Origin: Pseudomonadota bacterium
Lineage (GTDB): Bacteria; Pseudomonadota; Gammaproteobacteria; Acidiferrobacterales; Acidiferrobacteraceae
Assembly (NCBI GenBank): GCA_021816625.1
Contig: JAKAXM010000002.1
Coordinates: 1,270 to 65,269, forward strand
Direction of reading: 5' to 3'
Length of the DNA stretch: 64,000 nt
The notes below the pieces were generated by a model. It did no database searches and was not told where the DNA came from. It saw only the letters and a program-made list of their open reading frames with translations. The translations under genes were made by a program, and so were the position numbers. Positions 19,012 through 30,563 of this stretch are shown here, in pieces. Positions within the stretch are counted from its first letter, which is position 1. Each line of letters begins with the position of its first letter.

Positions 19012-19377
19012 TCAGCTCCTTGTAATCAGGTAGGTGCCGAGGATGATGACAAAGATCCCGGCGACCCGTGTGGGCGTCAGGGCCTCATGGAACAGGTAGT
19101 AGCCGGCGAGCGCGTTCATAATGTACCCGAGACTCAGCATGGGGTACGCAAAACTCACCTGGACGCGTGAGAGCACAAGCAGCCAGATCACGAAGCTTAT
19201 AACATAAATGACAAGCCCCCCGAAAACGAAGGGGTTCGATAGGATACGCAGGCCCACCGGCCCGACGTTACCCCAGTCAAACGCGAAGTAGCCGATGCGT
19301 CTCATCCCCTCTTTTAAAACCAGCTGGGCGCAGGCGTTAAGGACAACACCGAGCAAAATGATCGGCAAATACCGCAT
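19012..19377 (-). CDS. ArnE/ArnF-like small membrane flippase subunit
   Basis: The 121-residue protein has four hydrophobic helices and resembles the small EmrE/EamA-type subunits ArnE and ArnF, which are thought to flip undecaprenyl-phosphate-Ara4N to the periplasmic face. ATG 19377 starts immediately after the arnT stop (1-base gap). Only one such subunit is encoded here, where E. coli has two, so it may act as a homo-oligomer or have a partner elsewhere. ArnE versus ArnF cannot be distinguished by eye. Confidence 0.82.
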   Translation of the reverse strand: MRYLPIILLGVVLNACAQLVLKEGMRRIGYFAFDWGNVGPVGLRILSNPFVFGGLVIYVISFVIWLLVLSRVQVSFAYPMLSLGYIMNALAGYYLFHEALTPTRVAGIFVIILGTYLITRS

Positions 19378-19378
19378 C

Positions 19379-21067
19379 TCAGGGGGCCCTGTTGGCGACG
19401 ATAACGTTATAGGGGTTTTGGGCGACCATAAACATACGGATGCCCCGCTTGGCGAGGCGCTGGTAGCTCGACACACTCGTCACCATATAAACGGGGCGCT
19501 TGGACTGCCATTGCTGCCAAAACGTAGGGCCCTTCATGATCCACGGCGTAGGCTCGAGCGTCGTCCCGTAACCGAGCTCGCCCTTGAAATTGACGACCTC
19601 GACCAAACGGCGCAGATAGAAGGGCAGATCCTGATTGTAGCCTCCGTAACAGGCGACTACCGCATTCGGCGTGAGGAGGGGTCGCAGTTTCGTGACGAGC
19701 GGCTTGATCGTACGCGTATCGAGATAGGGCGCCGAGGCATTGACGCCCAGCAGGAATACCGCGAAACCCAAAGACAGGGCCGTGACGCCGGGCACGAAGC
19801 CGCGCTTTAGCCCCAGAAAGGAGGCTGCGAGCGCAGTCAGGACGAGGGCCGCCCCGAGCAAGGCCATGGCGACGCCAAGGGCGTGCGGATCGAGACTGGG
19901 GCGGGTCGCCGGCACGACCAGGGCGGCGGCCAGGCCCATTGCGACCCCCACGGGGCCAATGGCTATAAAGGCCCGCCGGTCACCCGCCGCCAGAGGCTTA
20001 TCCCACCGGGTATCGAGGTAGCGGCCGATCAGAATGGCAAGGGGGGGGAACACCGGGAGGATGTAAGGCACGAGCTTTGAGTCAGATGCCGAGAAGAATA
20101 CGAAGATCGAGGCGACCCAGATGAAGAGCAACAGGGTATCGCTGTGCTGAGCACGGTTGCGCCAGGCGAAACCAAGGTTATAGCGCAAGGCCTGCACAAG
20201 AAAGGCGCTCCACGGCAGGACCCCGAGCAGCAGGACGGGCAGAAAATACCAGAACGGCTGATAGCGGTGGGCGACATCGGTAAGGTAGCGCTCGAAGTGC
20301 TGGCGGATGAAGTAGTAATGGAGAAAGGTCGGGTGCTTCAATTGCAGAAGGATGTGCCAAGGCGCTGCCACCGCGAAATACACGGCGAAGCTGGTCGGCA
20401 GGTACATCCGTTTCAGGATGGACCAGTCCCACAGGACCATGATCCAAAGACCGACCGCCATCATCGGGAAGACAATGCCGATGAGGCCTTTGGTGAGAGT
20501 TGCAAGGGCCGCGAATAGAAAAGCGGCCCACATCCCGAACCGGCGCGCCGGCCCCAAGGGCCTGCGATTGGCCAGCATGAAGGCAAAGAGGCTAAGTGAG
20601 GCGAGAACCGAGACCGCCATGTCTAGGGTAATGACATGCCCCATCCCGAAATAGAGCAGGGATGTGCCCAATACGAGGGCGGAGAGCAGGCCGGTGCGGC
20701 GCCCGTACAGGGAGGCGGCGGTAAGATAGACGGCGGTACAGCCAAGGACTGCGAAGAATGCCGTCCAGAACCGCATGGACCAGTCATTGAGGCCCCATAA
20801 GCGGATAGAGAGGGTCTGAAGCCAGTAGAAGAGGGGCGGCTTTTCGAAATACAAGACGCCATCGAGCCGCGGGGTAATGTAATGGCCGGTCGCGACCATC
20901 TCGCGCGGGATCTCGGAATAGCGGGCCTCATCGGGCACTCCGAGTTCGCGCGTACCGAGCATGATGCTATAGAAAGCGGCCGTTACAAAGGCCACGAGAA
21001 GGGTGTCACGCAGCCAGGGGCGGCGATCAGGCTCAACGGAAGATAATGGGGGCATGGGAGACGGCAT
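19379..21067 (-). CDS. arnT: Lipid A Ara4N transferase ArnT (PMT/GT83 family)
   Basis: ArnT transfers L-Ara4N from undecaprenyl phosphate to lipid A phosphates at the periplasmic face, lowering negative surface charge. The 562-residue protein has about a dozen hydrophobic helices. The first periplasmic loop carries the GT-C signature (RELGVPDEARYSEIPREM, acidic catalytic residues) and a FEKPPLFYW segment typical of the PMT/ArnT group. A soluble periplasmic domain is at the C-terminus. ATG 21067 or 21055 are both possible; no clear ribosome site. It is the first gene of the arn operon. Confidence 0.9.
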   Translation of the reverse strand: MPSPMPPLSSVEPDRRPWLRDTLLVAFVTAAFYSIMLGTRELGVPDEARYSEIPREMVATGHYITPRLDGVLYFEKPPLFYWLQTLSIRLWGLNDWSMRFWTAFFAVLGCTAVYLTAASLYGRRTGLLSALVLGTSLLYFGMGHVITLDMAVSVLASLSLFAFMLANRRPLGPARRFGMWAAFLFAALATLTKGLIGIVFPMMAVGLWIMVLWDWSILKRMYLPTSFAVYFAVAAPWHILLQLKHPTFLHYYFIRQHFERYLTDVAHRYQPFWYFLPVLLLGVLPWSAFLVQALRYNLGFAWRNRAQHSDTLLLFIWVASIFVFFSASDSKLVPYILPVFPPLAILIGRYLDTRWDKPLAAGDRRAFIAIGPVGVAMGLAAALVVPATRPSLDPHALGVAMALLGAALVLTALAASFLGLKRGFVPGVTALSLGFAVFLLGVNASAPYLDTRTIKPLVTKLRPLLTPNAVVACYGGYNQDLPFYLRRLVEVVNFKGELGYGTTLEPTPWIMKGPTFWQQWQSKRPVYMVTSVSSYQRLAKRGIRMFMVAQNPYNVIVANRAP

Positions 21068-21356
21068 CGTCAATGTGTCGGGCAGGGTAGCATATCCACG
21101 GCCATTTCGCAGGCGTGTCGGCACAGTCTGGGCGACGCGGGGCGATGGAAAGACGCTGGGACCCGATAGAAAACCGTCGGGCGACCTTGCCGGGAGGGCC
21201 GGCAGACGCTGGACACCTTACGGGTGCAGACCGGAAACGGGCGTCCGGGGGACGCGCACGACGGCACCCCGGCCCGAGGACGGGGCTCGGCGGTTGCGCC
21301 CCTCCCGGGGGTCCGTTACGCTAGGCACTCTTAAATCGATAGAGGGAGTCTTGCCA
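21068..21356. other. Divergent intergenic region arnT / cytochrome
   Basis: About 290 GC-rich bases without a supportable gene. It must contain the promoter of the long arn operon and that of the cytochrome gene, but no clear -10/-35 pairs were recognised. GGGAG at about 21344-21348 is the ribosome site for the cytochrome. Confidence 0.35.
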
Positions 21357-21809
21357 ATGAAAAAATCGGGAGTTCAGGCTTTAGTGGCCGCGGCCGCCCT
21401 GGCCACGACGACAGCCGCGTTCGCGTCGCCCGCGTCAGTGGCGCTCGCGCACGCCGTGCAGGAGGGTGCCCACATCTTCAACACCGATTCCTTCGGGGGT
21501 CACGAGCGTAACTTTCATGGGCAGCACACGACCTGCTCCACCTGCCACATAGACGGCGGCCGAGTCATGGGCCGGCTCCCCAACGGCAAGCGCATCCCGA
21601 GCCTGATCAATGCCGCAGCGATCTTCCCGCGCTACAACCCCAAGATGCACAAGGTCATTACGCTCGAAACCCAGATCCGGGCCTGCGTGCATAACGGTCT
21701 TTTGGGGCACCCGCCGGCCTACGGCAGCCAAACGATGGCGGATCTCGTGAGCTACTTGGGCTCGCTCGCCCACGGTCAGCGCATCATGATCGGCGGCCAA
21801 CCGCGCTGA
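21357..21809 (+). CDS. Periplasmic monohaem cytochrome c, TsdA/SoxA-like
   Basis: A signal peptide (MKKSG, hydrophobic core, AFA-S) precedes a 127-residue mature domain. The haem site is C60-STC-H64. Around it the layout follows the N-terminal domain of thiosulfate dehydrogenase TsdA and SoxA: a GxxIFNTD start, CSTCHIDGG, an NAAAIFPRYNP stretch, then TLETQIRAC with C110, the position where TsdA/SoxA supply a cysteine haem ligand, and an MADLVSYL helix. It lacks a second haem domain. This points to sulfur-compound redox chemistry but the substrate is unknown. The stop is part of a palindrome shared with the convergent gene. Confidence 0.82.
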   Translation: MKKSGVQALVAAAALATTTAAFASPASVALAHAVQEGAHIFNTDSFGGHERNFHGQHTTCSTCHIDGGRVMGRLPNGKRIPSLINAAAIFPRYNPKMHKVITLETQIRACVHNGLLGHPPAYGSQTMADLVSYLGSLAHGQRIMIGGQPR

Positions 21810-22334
21810 TCAGCGCATAGTGGGCGCCGGCACCTCGCGCACGGTAAACGACATCTGCTCGAGGTCGGCAAGCACATAAGTGGCGGCGGCGCCCACACCC
21901 CCCACCGTCCCGGGATTGACCATCGCGGTCTTGCCGCCCTTTAGATTCGTAACGGCCTTGACCTCGGCCACATGGTCGTGGCCGCAGCAGACGACATCCC
22001 AGTCGCCGGTGCAGGCGAGCGCGTAGGCGTAGTGGGGATAGTGCACGAGAAAGAAGCGCCGCCCACCAAGCTCGATATCGGCATCCTGCCCGTAATAGCG
22101 AACGAAGGTATCGGGTTCGTGGCCAAGACGCGATAAATGGTAGGTGTCTCCCGTATTGTTGCCATGAATGGCATGCACGGGGAGACCGTGACGGCGCAGG
22201 GTGCGCAGGGTACTAGGCGCGACGATGTCCCCGCAATGAACGACTGCCACGGCGCCGAGCGTCTTGGCTTCGGCAACGGCCGCGTTAAGCAATTCGCGGT
22301 TGTCATGACTATCCGACACGATGCAAATCTTCAT
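21810..22334 (-). CDS. YfcE/MJ0936-type metallophosphoesterase
   Basis: A small calcineurin-fold phosphodiesterase of 174 residues. The metal ligands are seen in order: SDSHDN (residues 7-12), HCGDI (34-38), GNNT (59-62, where GNCD is usual), HYPH and GHDH. Relatives hydrolyse model phosphodiesters and their natural substrates are mostly unknown. It lies downstream of hppA on the same strand but 111 bases away with a hairpin between, so co-transcription is uncertain. Confidence 0.88.
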   Translation of the reverse strand: MKICIVSDSHDNRELLNAAVAEAKTLGAVAVVHCGDIVAPSTLRTLRRHGLPVHAIHGNNTGDTYHLSRLGHEPDTFVRYYGQDADIELGGRRFFLVHYPHYAYALACTGDWDVVCCGHDHVAEVKAVTNLKGGKTAMVNPGTVGGVGAAATYVLADLEQMSFTVREVPAPTMR

Positions 22335-22392
22335 GCCGACAGTCTAGCAAGTCGCGCGCGCCCGGGCACGCACCGCCTGACGAGATCGCGCC

Positions 22393-22414
22393 CGGCCAGG
22401 ACCCAACCTGGCCG
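22393..22414 (-). terminator. Perfect 8-bp hairpin between hppA and the phosphoesterase
   Basis: CGGCCAGG and CCTGGCCG pair perfectly around a 6-base loop. It lies 32 bases beyond the hppA stop in the direction of transcription. There is no T-run, so it may be a weak terminator, a processing stop or an attenuator. Confidence 0.35.
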
Positions 22415-22445
22415 CAAAGACCGCGGCTAGGTCGGGCCTTGGCTC

Positions 22446-24473
<2,028 letters not shown>

Positions 24474-24539
24474 GCTGTGGCTCCCTAGGATAACAACCGT
24501 GAGTGCTGCGCTATCTCGGGGCCTGGCGCCCTTATGTGA

Positions 24540-24755
24540 TTATTGCTTTCCCAGCGCCAATCCCCCCTCGAACCGGGTCCCCGGCTCGAATCCAAAAACA
24601 CGGTCCAATCCGACCTCGCGGATCAGGCCGTCCACTGCGGCCTGCCCATGCTCCCGATAGACCTCCGAGAGGATGAGCTTGGCCGCATTGCCGTTGTAGA
24701 ACCCGGCGAAACCAGCTTGCACCTGCAAGAGCTCGCGGGCCTTGTCAATTGTCAT
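24540..24755 (-). CDS. Small conserved-looking hypothetical between pfp and hppA
   Basis: A 71-residue protein with no recognised domain. It starts 2 bases after the pfp stop and ends 66 bases before hppA, so it is probably co-transcribed with both. The sequence is a soluble helical fold with a conserved-looking AGFAGFYNGNAAKLIL segment. Codon use and tight spacing argue that it is real. A link to pyrophosphate metabolism is only positional. Confidence 0.6.
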   Translation of the reverse strand: MTIDKARELLQVQAGFAGFYNGNAAKLILSEVYREHGQAAVDGLIREVGLDRVFGFEPGTRFEGGLALGKQ

Positions 24756-24757
24756 GC

Positions 24758-26023
24758 CTAGACCTTGAATTCATTGCCAAGCTTCTTTTTTACGGCGGCG
24801 TTCTTCAGGCGCACGTACTGCGGCAGCCCGTTCTTATACGGCGGATAGTCCTCTCCCTGGATAAGCGGTTCCAGATAGGTCCGGCATTTCCGCGTAATTC
24901 CGAAGCCATCTTCACTAATGTAGTCTTCCGGCATCTTCTTCTCGACATTCGCGACATCGGCGAGATTGGCGACCCCGAGCTCCCACTTGTACGGGCGGTT
25001 GGCCTTGCGGACGATGATGGGCATGACCGCATTATGGCCCTTGAGGGCCAGTTCGACCGCCCTTTTCCCAAGGGCATAGGCCTGCTCGACATCGGTCTTG
25101 GATGCGATATGGCGCGCGGCGCGCTGCAGATAATCGGCGACCGCCCAATGGTATTTATAGCCCAGCTTGTTTTTGATGAGCTGGGCTATAACGGGTGCGA
25201 CGCCGCCCAGTTGCGCGTGACCAAATGCGTCCTTTAGCCCGCTTTCGGCCAAAAACTTCCCGTCTTTGCCCTTGACGCCCTCGGAAACCACGATCGCGCA
25301 ATAACCATAGGTCTTCACCGACTCGTCGACGCGCGCGAGGAAAGCGGCCTCGTCAAAGACCCGCTCCGGAAACAGGATGATGTGCGGGGCATCTCCGGCC
25401 TTCTCGGCCGCCAGGCCACCGGCCGCGGCAATCCAGCCGGCATGGCGCCCCATGACCTCCATAACGAAGATCTTGGTCGAGGTCTTGGCCATGCTCGCCA
25501 CATCAAAGGCGGCCTCGCGAATCGCGACGGCCACGTATTTCGCAACCGATCCGAAACCGGGGGAACAGTCCGTGAAGGGGAGATCATTGTCGACGGTCTT
25601 GGGGATGCCGACGCACACGATGGGATAGCCCAGCCGCTCGCCGATCTGCGAGACCTTGTGGGCCGTGTCCTGCGAGTCCCCTCCGCCGTTATAGAAGAAA
25701 TACCCTATATCATGGGCCCGGAAGACCTCTATAAGCCGCTCGTATTGGGCCTTGTTCTCCTCAAGCCCCTTTAGCTTGTAGCGGCACGATCCAAACGCGC
25801 CCGCGGGCGTATGCCGCAGGGCCCGGATCGCCTCCACCGACTCTTTGCTCGTGTCGATCAAGTCCTCCGTCAGGGCTCCGATAATGCCGTTACGGCCCGC
25901 GTAAACCTTTCCGATCTTCGTTTTATAACGTCGCGCCGCCTCAATGACACCGCACGCGGAGGCATTGATAACGGCGGTCACGCCGCCGGATTGAGCATAG
26001 AACGCGTTCTTGGGTTTGGCCAT
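24758..26023 (-). CDS. pfp: Pyrophosphate-dependent 6-phosphofructokinase
   Basis: This enzyme phosphorylates fructose-6-phosphate reversibly with PPi in place of ATP. In related autotrophs and methanotrophs such enzymes also act on sedoheptulose and ribulose phosphates, saving ATP in the Calvin cycle. PFK motifs are clear: GGGDSQDTA, then GIPKTVDNDL and MGRHAGWIA. The lysine in PKTVDND, where ATP-PFK has PGT, is characteristic of PPi-type enzymes. ATG 26023 (MAKPKNAFYAQSGG) is chosen with AGGAG about 11 bases upstream; an in-frame start at 26146 would invade the upstream gene. Length of 421 aa fits the family. Confidence 0.93.
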   Translation of the reverse strand: MAKPKNAFYAQSGGVTAVINASACGVIEAARRYKTKIGKVYAGRNGIIGALTEDLIDTSKESVEAIRALRHTPAGAFGSCRYKLKGLEENKAQYERLIEVFRAHDIGYFFYNGGGDSQDTAHKVSQIGERLGYPIVCVGIPKTVDNDLPFTDCSPGFGSVAKYVAVAIREAAFDVASMAKTSTKIFVMEVMGRHAGWIAAAGGLAAEKAGDAPHIILFPERVFDEAAFLARVDESVKTYGYCAIVVSEGVKGKDGKFLAESGLKDAFGHAQLGGVAPVIAQLIKNKLGYKYHWAVADYLQRAARHIASKTDVEQAYALGKRAVELALKGHNAVMPIIVRKANRPYKWELGVANLADVANVEKKMPEDYISEDGFGITRKCRTYLEPLIQGEDYPPYKNGLPQYVRLKNAAVKKKLGNEFKV

Positions 26024-26073
26024 ATCTCTACTCTGCTCCTGAAAATCACATGGGAAGGTGGGTAATCGATAAA

Positions 26074-26427
26074 TCAGGTATCCGGGGAGGGGGGGGTACG
26101 GCGGCTTTCGTGGTCGGCTTGCAGCTGCAAAACATGGGTTACGCACTCGCCAATGTCGTCGTAACCCTCTCGGCCGGTACCATATTGCTCATTGGCCCCG
26201 TAAAAGAATTGGCATCGGTAGCGGCTTTCCCCTACCTTGAAAACAACGAAGTTCGCGCCGCGTTCCGTCCAAAATAGGGTAGGGCAGGTCGTAAGGACGG
26301 TGGATTCGGGATCGAGGCGGAGCTCGCTATCGGCCAGCTCTATTGCCACCGCCTTACCATAGCGCTCGCTGATGGCTGAGCGCGCGACCCATAGCTCCGT
26401 GTCGCTAAAATCGGGTATTCCTGTCAT
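26074..26427 (-). CDS. Conserved hypothetical upstream of pfp
   Basis: A 117-residue soluble protein with no family recognised. Features include an FWTERGANFVVFKVGE strand pair and a mixed alpha/beta composition. ATG 26427 is chosen because GGAGGGG lies 9 bases upstream; longer in-frame starts lack this. It is 50 bases upstream of pfp on the same strand and probably opens the pfp-small ORF-hppA unit. Confidence 0.65.
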   Translation of the reverse strand: MTGIPDFSDTELWVARSAISERYGKAVAIELADSELRLDPESTVLTTCPTLFWTERGANFVVFKVGESRYRCQFFYGANEQYGTGREGYDDIGECVTHVLQLQADHESRRTPPSPDT

Positions 26428-26659
26428 ACCAAACATCCCCTCCATTGGGGAGGCTCGACAGCTTCCTCGCAAAGTGGCGCTAGGGTAGCGCAAAAACGTC
26501 CGTAATACAGGATGTGTCGCACACTTTTTTTGAGCGGACGGCTATCCGGAAATCATTGACGACACGGTGGACAGAAGGTAGCTTACCGTACGGGACACCC
26601 CGCTCAGGGAAAATAAAACGCCTCTACTAGGTCAATCTAAAACTAAAGCGAGAAAAACC
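26428..26659. promoter_or_regulatory. Divergent intergenic region pfp unit / adk
   Basis: About 230 bases between divergent genes, more AT-rich towards adk. A run of seven T at about 26524-26530 follows a weak 4-bp hairpin. No promoter pair stands out. No gene is seen. Confidence 0.3.
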
Positions 26660-27718
26660 ATGCGAATCGTGCTATTGGGAGCGCCGGGCTCCGGGAAAGG
26701 GACGCAGTCGAAACTGCTGGTCGAGAAATACAAGATTCCCCAAATCTCCACGGGCGACCTCCTGCGAGCGGCGGTCGCTGCGGGAACAGAGTTAGGTAGA
26801 CGCGCCAAGGCCGCTATGGACGCAGGCCAACTGGTAACGGATGATATCGTACTCGGCATGATCCAGGACCGATTGAGTCGTCCGGACGCCAAAAACGGCT
26901 TCATATTGGACGGCTTCCCCCGCAATAACCCCCAAGCACAAGCCCTGGACTCACTTCTGGCCCGGATCGGCCAACCCCTCCAACTGGCTTTGCTCGTCGA
27001 TGTGAACACGGAGATCCTGATCAAACGCCTTACCGGACGCCGAACCTGCGTACAGTGCGGCCAAATGTACAACGTGTATTTTCAGGCATCGCGGGTAGCA
27101 GGCCGCTGTGACAAGTGCGGCGGAGAGCTCCAACAACGGTCGGACGACAACGAACAGACCATACGCAAGCGTCTCGACGTCTATGAACACCAAACCGCGC
27201 CATTGATCACCTACTATCGGAGCCAGAACAAGCTGCGTACGGTCCCCGGCGAGGGCGACGTGGAAGAGATCTTCAAAAAAGTGGTGGGAATCATCGAAGA
27301 CCACATCCACCCGCTCTCCTCCCTGCGTCCGGCACTGGCCCCGACGGCGCCCGCGAAACCCAAGATCCCCGCCAAACCCCCGATGCCGGCAGGCGCAGGT
27401 GCGGATAGACTGAGCCCAAAGAGCGCCGTGGTTCAAAAACCGGCGGGAGAGCGTGAAGCAGCGGTTGCGGCCAGCGTCAAGGTCGCCCCGCAGAAGACTG
27501 CGGCCAAGAAGAAGGCCGCCCCGAAGAAGGGGGCCGTGAAGAAAGCCGTAAATAAGAAGGCCGCCCCGAAGAAGGGAGCAAGTCCCAAGGCCAGCGCGAA
27601 GAAGGCCACGGCCAAAAAGGCCGTCAGCAAGAAGGCCGCCCCGAAGAAGGGGGCCGTGAAGAAAGCCGTAAATAAGAAGGCCGCCCCGAAGAAAAAAGGG
27701 GGGGCGGGGCTCCGTTAA
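26660..27718 (+). CDS. adk: Adenylate kinase with a histone H1-like C-terminal tail
   Basis: The first ~218 residues are a complete long-form adenylate kinase (ATP + AMP = 2 ADP). The P-loop is GAPGSGKGTQ, the AMP site contains STGDLLR, FILDGFPRN is present, and the LID holds a zinc site C130-x2-C133 and C150-x2-C153. After residue 222 comes a Pro/Ala linker, and from about 276 a 75-residue Lys/Ala tail (KKAAPKKGAVKKAVNKK repeats) like histone H1 C-termini. There is no stop between the parts. The tail is not part of known Adk folds. It may bind nucleic acid or other polyanions; that is inference. A terminator follows. Confidence 0.95.
   Translation: MRIVLLGAPGSGKGTQSKLLVEKYKIPQISTGDLLRAAVAAGTELGRRAKAAMDAGQLVTDDIVLGMIQDRLSRPDAKNGFILDGFPRNNPQAQALDSLLARIGQPLQLALLVDVNTEILIKRLTGRRTCVQCGQMYNVYFQASRVAGRCDKCGGELQQRSDDNEQTIRKRLDVYEHQTAPLITYYRSQNKLRTVPGEGDVEEIFKKVVGIIEDHIHPLSSLRPALAPTAPAKPKIPAKPPMPAGAGADRLSPKSAVVQKPAGEREAAVAASVKVAPQKTAAKKKAAPKKGAVKKAVNKKAAPKKGASPKASAKKATAKKAVSKKAAPKKGAVKKAVNKKAAPKKKGGAGLR
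27509..27573 (+). repeat. Direct repeat copy 1 in the adk tail
   Basis: Sixty-five bases encoding KKAAPKKGAVKKAVNKKAA and following residues are repeated exactly 120 bases downstream at 27629-27693, with no silent differences. Exact identity at DNA level suggests recent duplication or ongoing expansion and contraction of the Lys/Ala tail. Confidence 0.9.
27629..27693 (+). repeat. Direct repeat copy 2 in the adk tail
   Basis: Exact second copy of the 65-base segment at 27509-27573. The divergence begins at its last codon, where the downstream copy runs into an A-rich and G-rich stretch (homopolymers of A and G) that could slip during replication. Confidence 0.9.
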
Positions 27719-27731
27719 GATCTAGGCACGG

Positions 27732-27760
27732 CCGGCGGCCTGCGGGCCGCCGGACTTTTA
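27732..27760 (+). terminator. Terminator after adk
   Basis: A nine-pair perfect stem (CCGGCGGCC / GGCCGCCGG) with a 4-base loop is followed by ACTTTTA, 14 bases past the adk stop. It fits a Rho-independent terminator with a short T-run. Confidence 0.65.
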
Positions 27761-27789
27761 CAAGCGGCCCGATGCCGCAAGCCCGATAG

Positions 27790-29591
<1,802 letters not shown>

Positions 29592-29609
29592 AAATCACTC
29601 CTCGCTTGC

Positions 29610-30380
29610 TTAGCCGTAACGGCCTGTAATGTAGTCTTCCGTCTGTTTCGACGCCGGGTTCGTAAAAATAGCGTTCGTGTTATCGAACTCTACGATACGA
29701 CCCAGGTACATAAAGGCAGTATAGTCAGAAACTCGAGCCGCTTGCTGCATATTATGGGTGACGATGACGATCGTATAATTTTGTTTCAACTCATAGATGA
29801 GCTCCTCGATCTTCAAAGTCGAGATCGGGTCCAGCGCTGACGCCGGCTCATCGAGAAGCAGAACCTCAGGCTTTAGGGCTACCGCGCGCGCCATGCACAG
29901 ACGTTGCTGCTGGCCACCCGATAGACTCATGCCGCTCTGTCCGAGTTTGGCGCTGACCTCGTCCCAAAGAGCCACTTGACGCAAAGCCTCTTCGACACGG
30001 TCATCGAGCTCGGCCTTTGGCACGCGTTCGTAAAGCCGTATCCCGAAGGCTACGTTCTCATAGATAGACATGGGGAATGGCGTAGGCTTTTGGAACACCA
30101 TGCCGATGCGCGAGCGTAGCCGGTAAAGATCCTCGCCGGGCAATAAGACGTTGCGGTCATCCAGCCATATCTCCCCCGTCGCCCGCTGGTCGGGGTAAAG
30201 CTCGTACATGCGGTTGAAGGTGCGCAACAACGTCGACTTCCCGCATCCCGAAGGCCCAATGAAGGCGGTGACCATGTTGGTGGCAATAGCAAGATTGATG
30301 TCGTGAAGGGCGGCTTCCTTCCCGTAATAGAAGTGCAGGTTGCGAACCGTGATCTTTATGCTGTTCTGCGCGGATTCCAT
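29610..30380 (-). CDS. pstB: Phosphate ABC transporter ATP-binding protein PstB
   Basis: PstB powers high-affinity phosphate uptake. Walker A is GPSGCGKST, the signature is [14 protein letters not shown], Walker B is [12 protein letters not shown], and the switch histidine lies in [13 protein letters not shown]. At 256 aa it is full length. The membrane partners PstC/PstA and the binding protein PstS are not adjacent; the gene upstream is a porin. Interaction with a Pst permease encoded elsewhere is inferred. Confidence 0.94.
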   Translation of the reverse strand: MESAQNSIKITVRNLHFYYGKEAALHDINLAIATNMVTAFIGPSGCGKSTLLRTFNRMYELYPDQRATGEIWLDDRNVLLPGEDLYRLRSRIGMVFQKPTPFPMSIYENVAFGIRLYERVPKAELDDRVEEALRQVALWDEVSAKLGQSGMSLSGGQQQRLCMARAVALKPEVLLLDEPASALDPISTLKIEELIYELKQNYTIVIVTHNMQQAARVSDYTAFMYLGRIVEFDNTNAIFTNPASKQTEDYITGRYG

Positions 30381-30563
30381 TATCAGAGACCTTGCCTACT
30401 CCTCGAGGACGGGGCGAACTCCGATAAGCGGAGGGCCGGGCGGCATTATGCCACAGCTGCCCGCTAGAAGAGATTCGGGCGGTCCCGGCGACCAGGATGG
30501 TTAGGCGCCAGACACCGCCCTAAAGGCCGAGGCCACAAGGCCCCGACCGCGGACCCTCCCTCC
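30381..30563. other. Intergenic segment porin-pstB
   Basis: About 180 bases between the porin stop and pstB on the same strand. It holds only imperfect hairpins (for example GGCC-ACAA-GGCC near 30530) and no Pho-box-like TGTCA repeats. pstB may rely on read-through from the porin promoter or on an unrecognised promoter here. Confidence 0.3.

Noticed and set aside
21804-21817. Perfect 14-base palindrome GCGCTGATCAGCGC as a terminator
   Set aside because: It spans the two convergent stop codons, has no loop and no T-run; probably coincidental.
27480-27715. adk tail as an artefact of a missed stop
   Set aside because: The frame is continuous, codon use is consistent with Lys/Ala coding and the terminator lies right after the tail stop, so the tail is taken as real; homopolymers near 27694-27708 still deserve a read check.
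30381-30470. Pho box directly upstream of pstB
   Set aside because: No TGTCA-like repeats are present in this segment.
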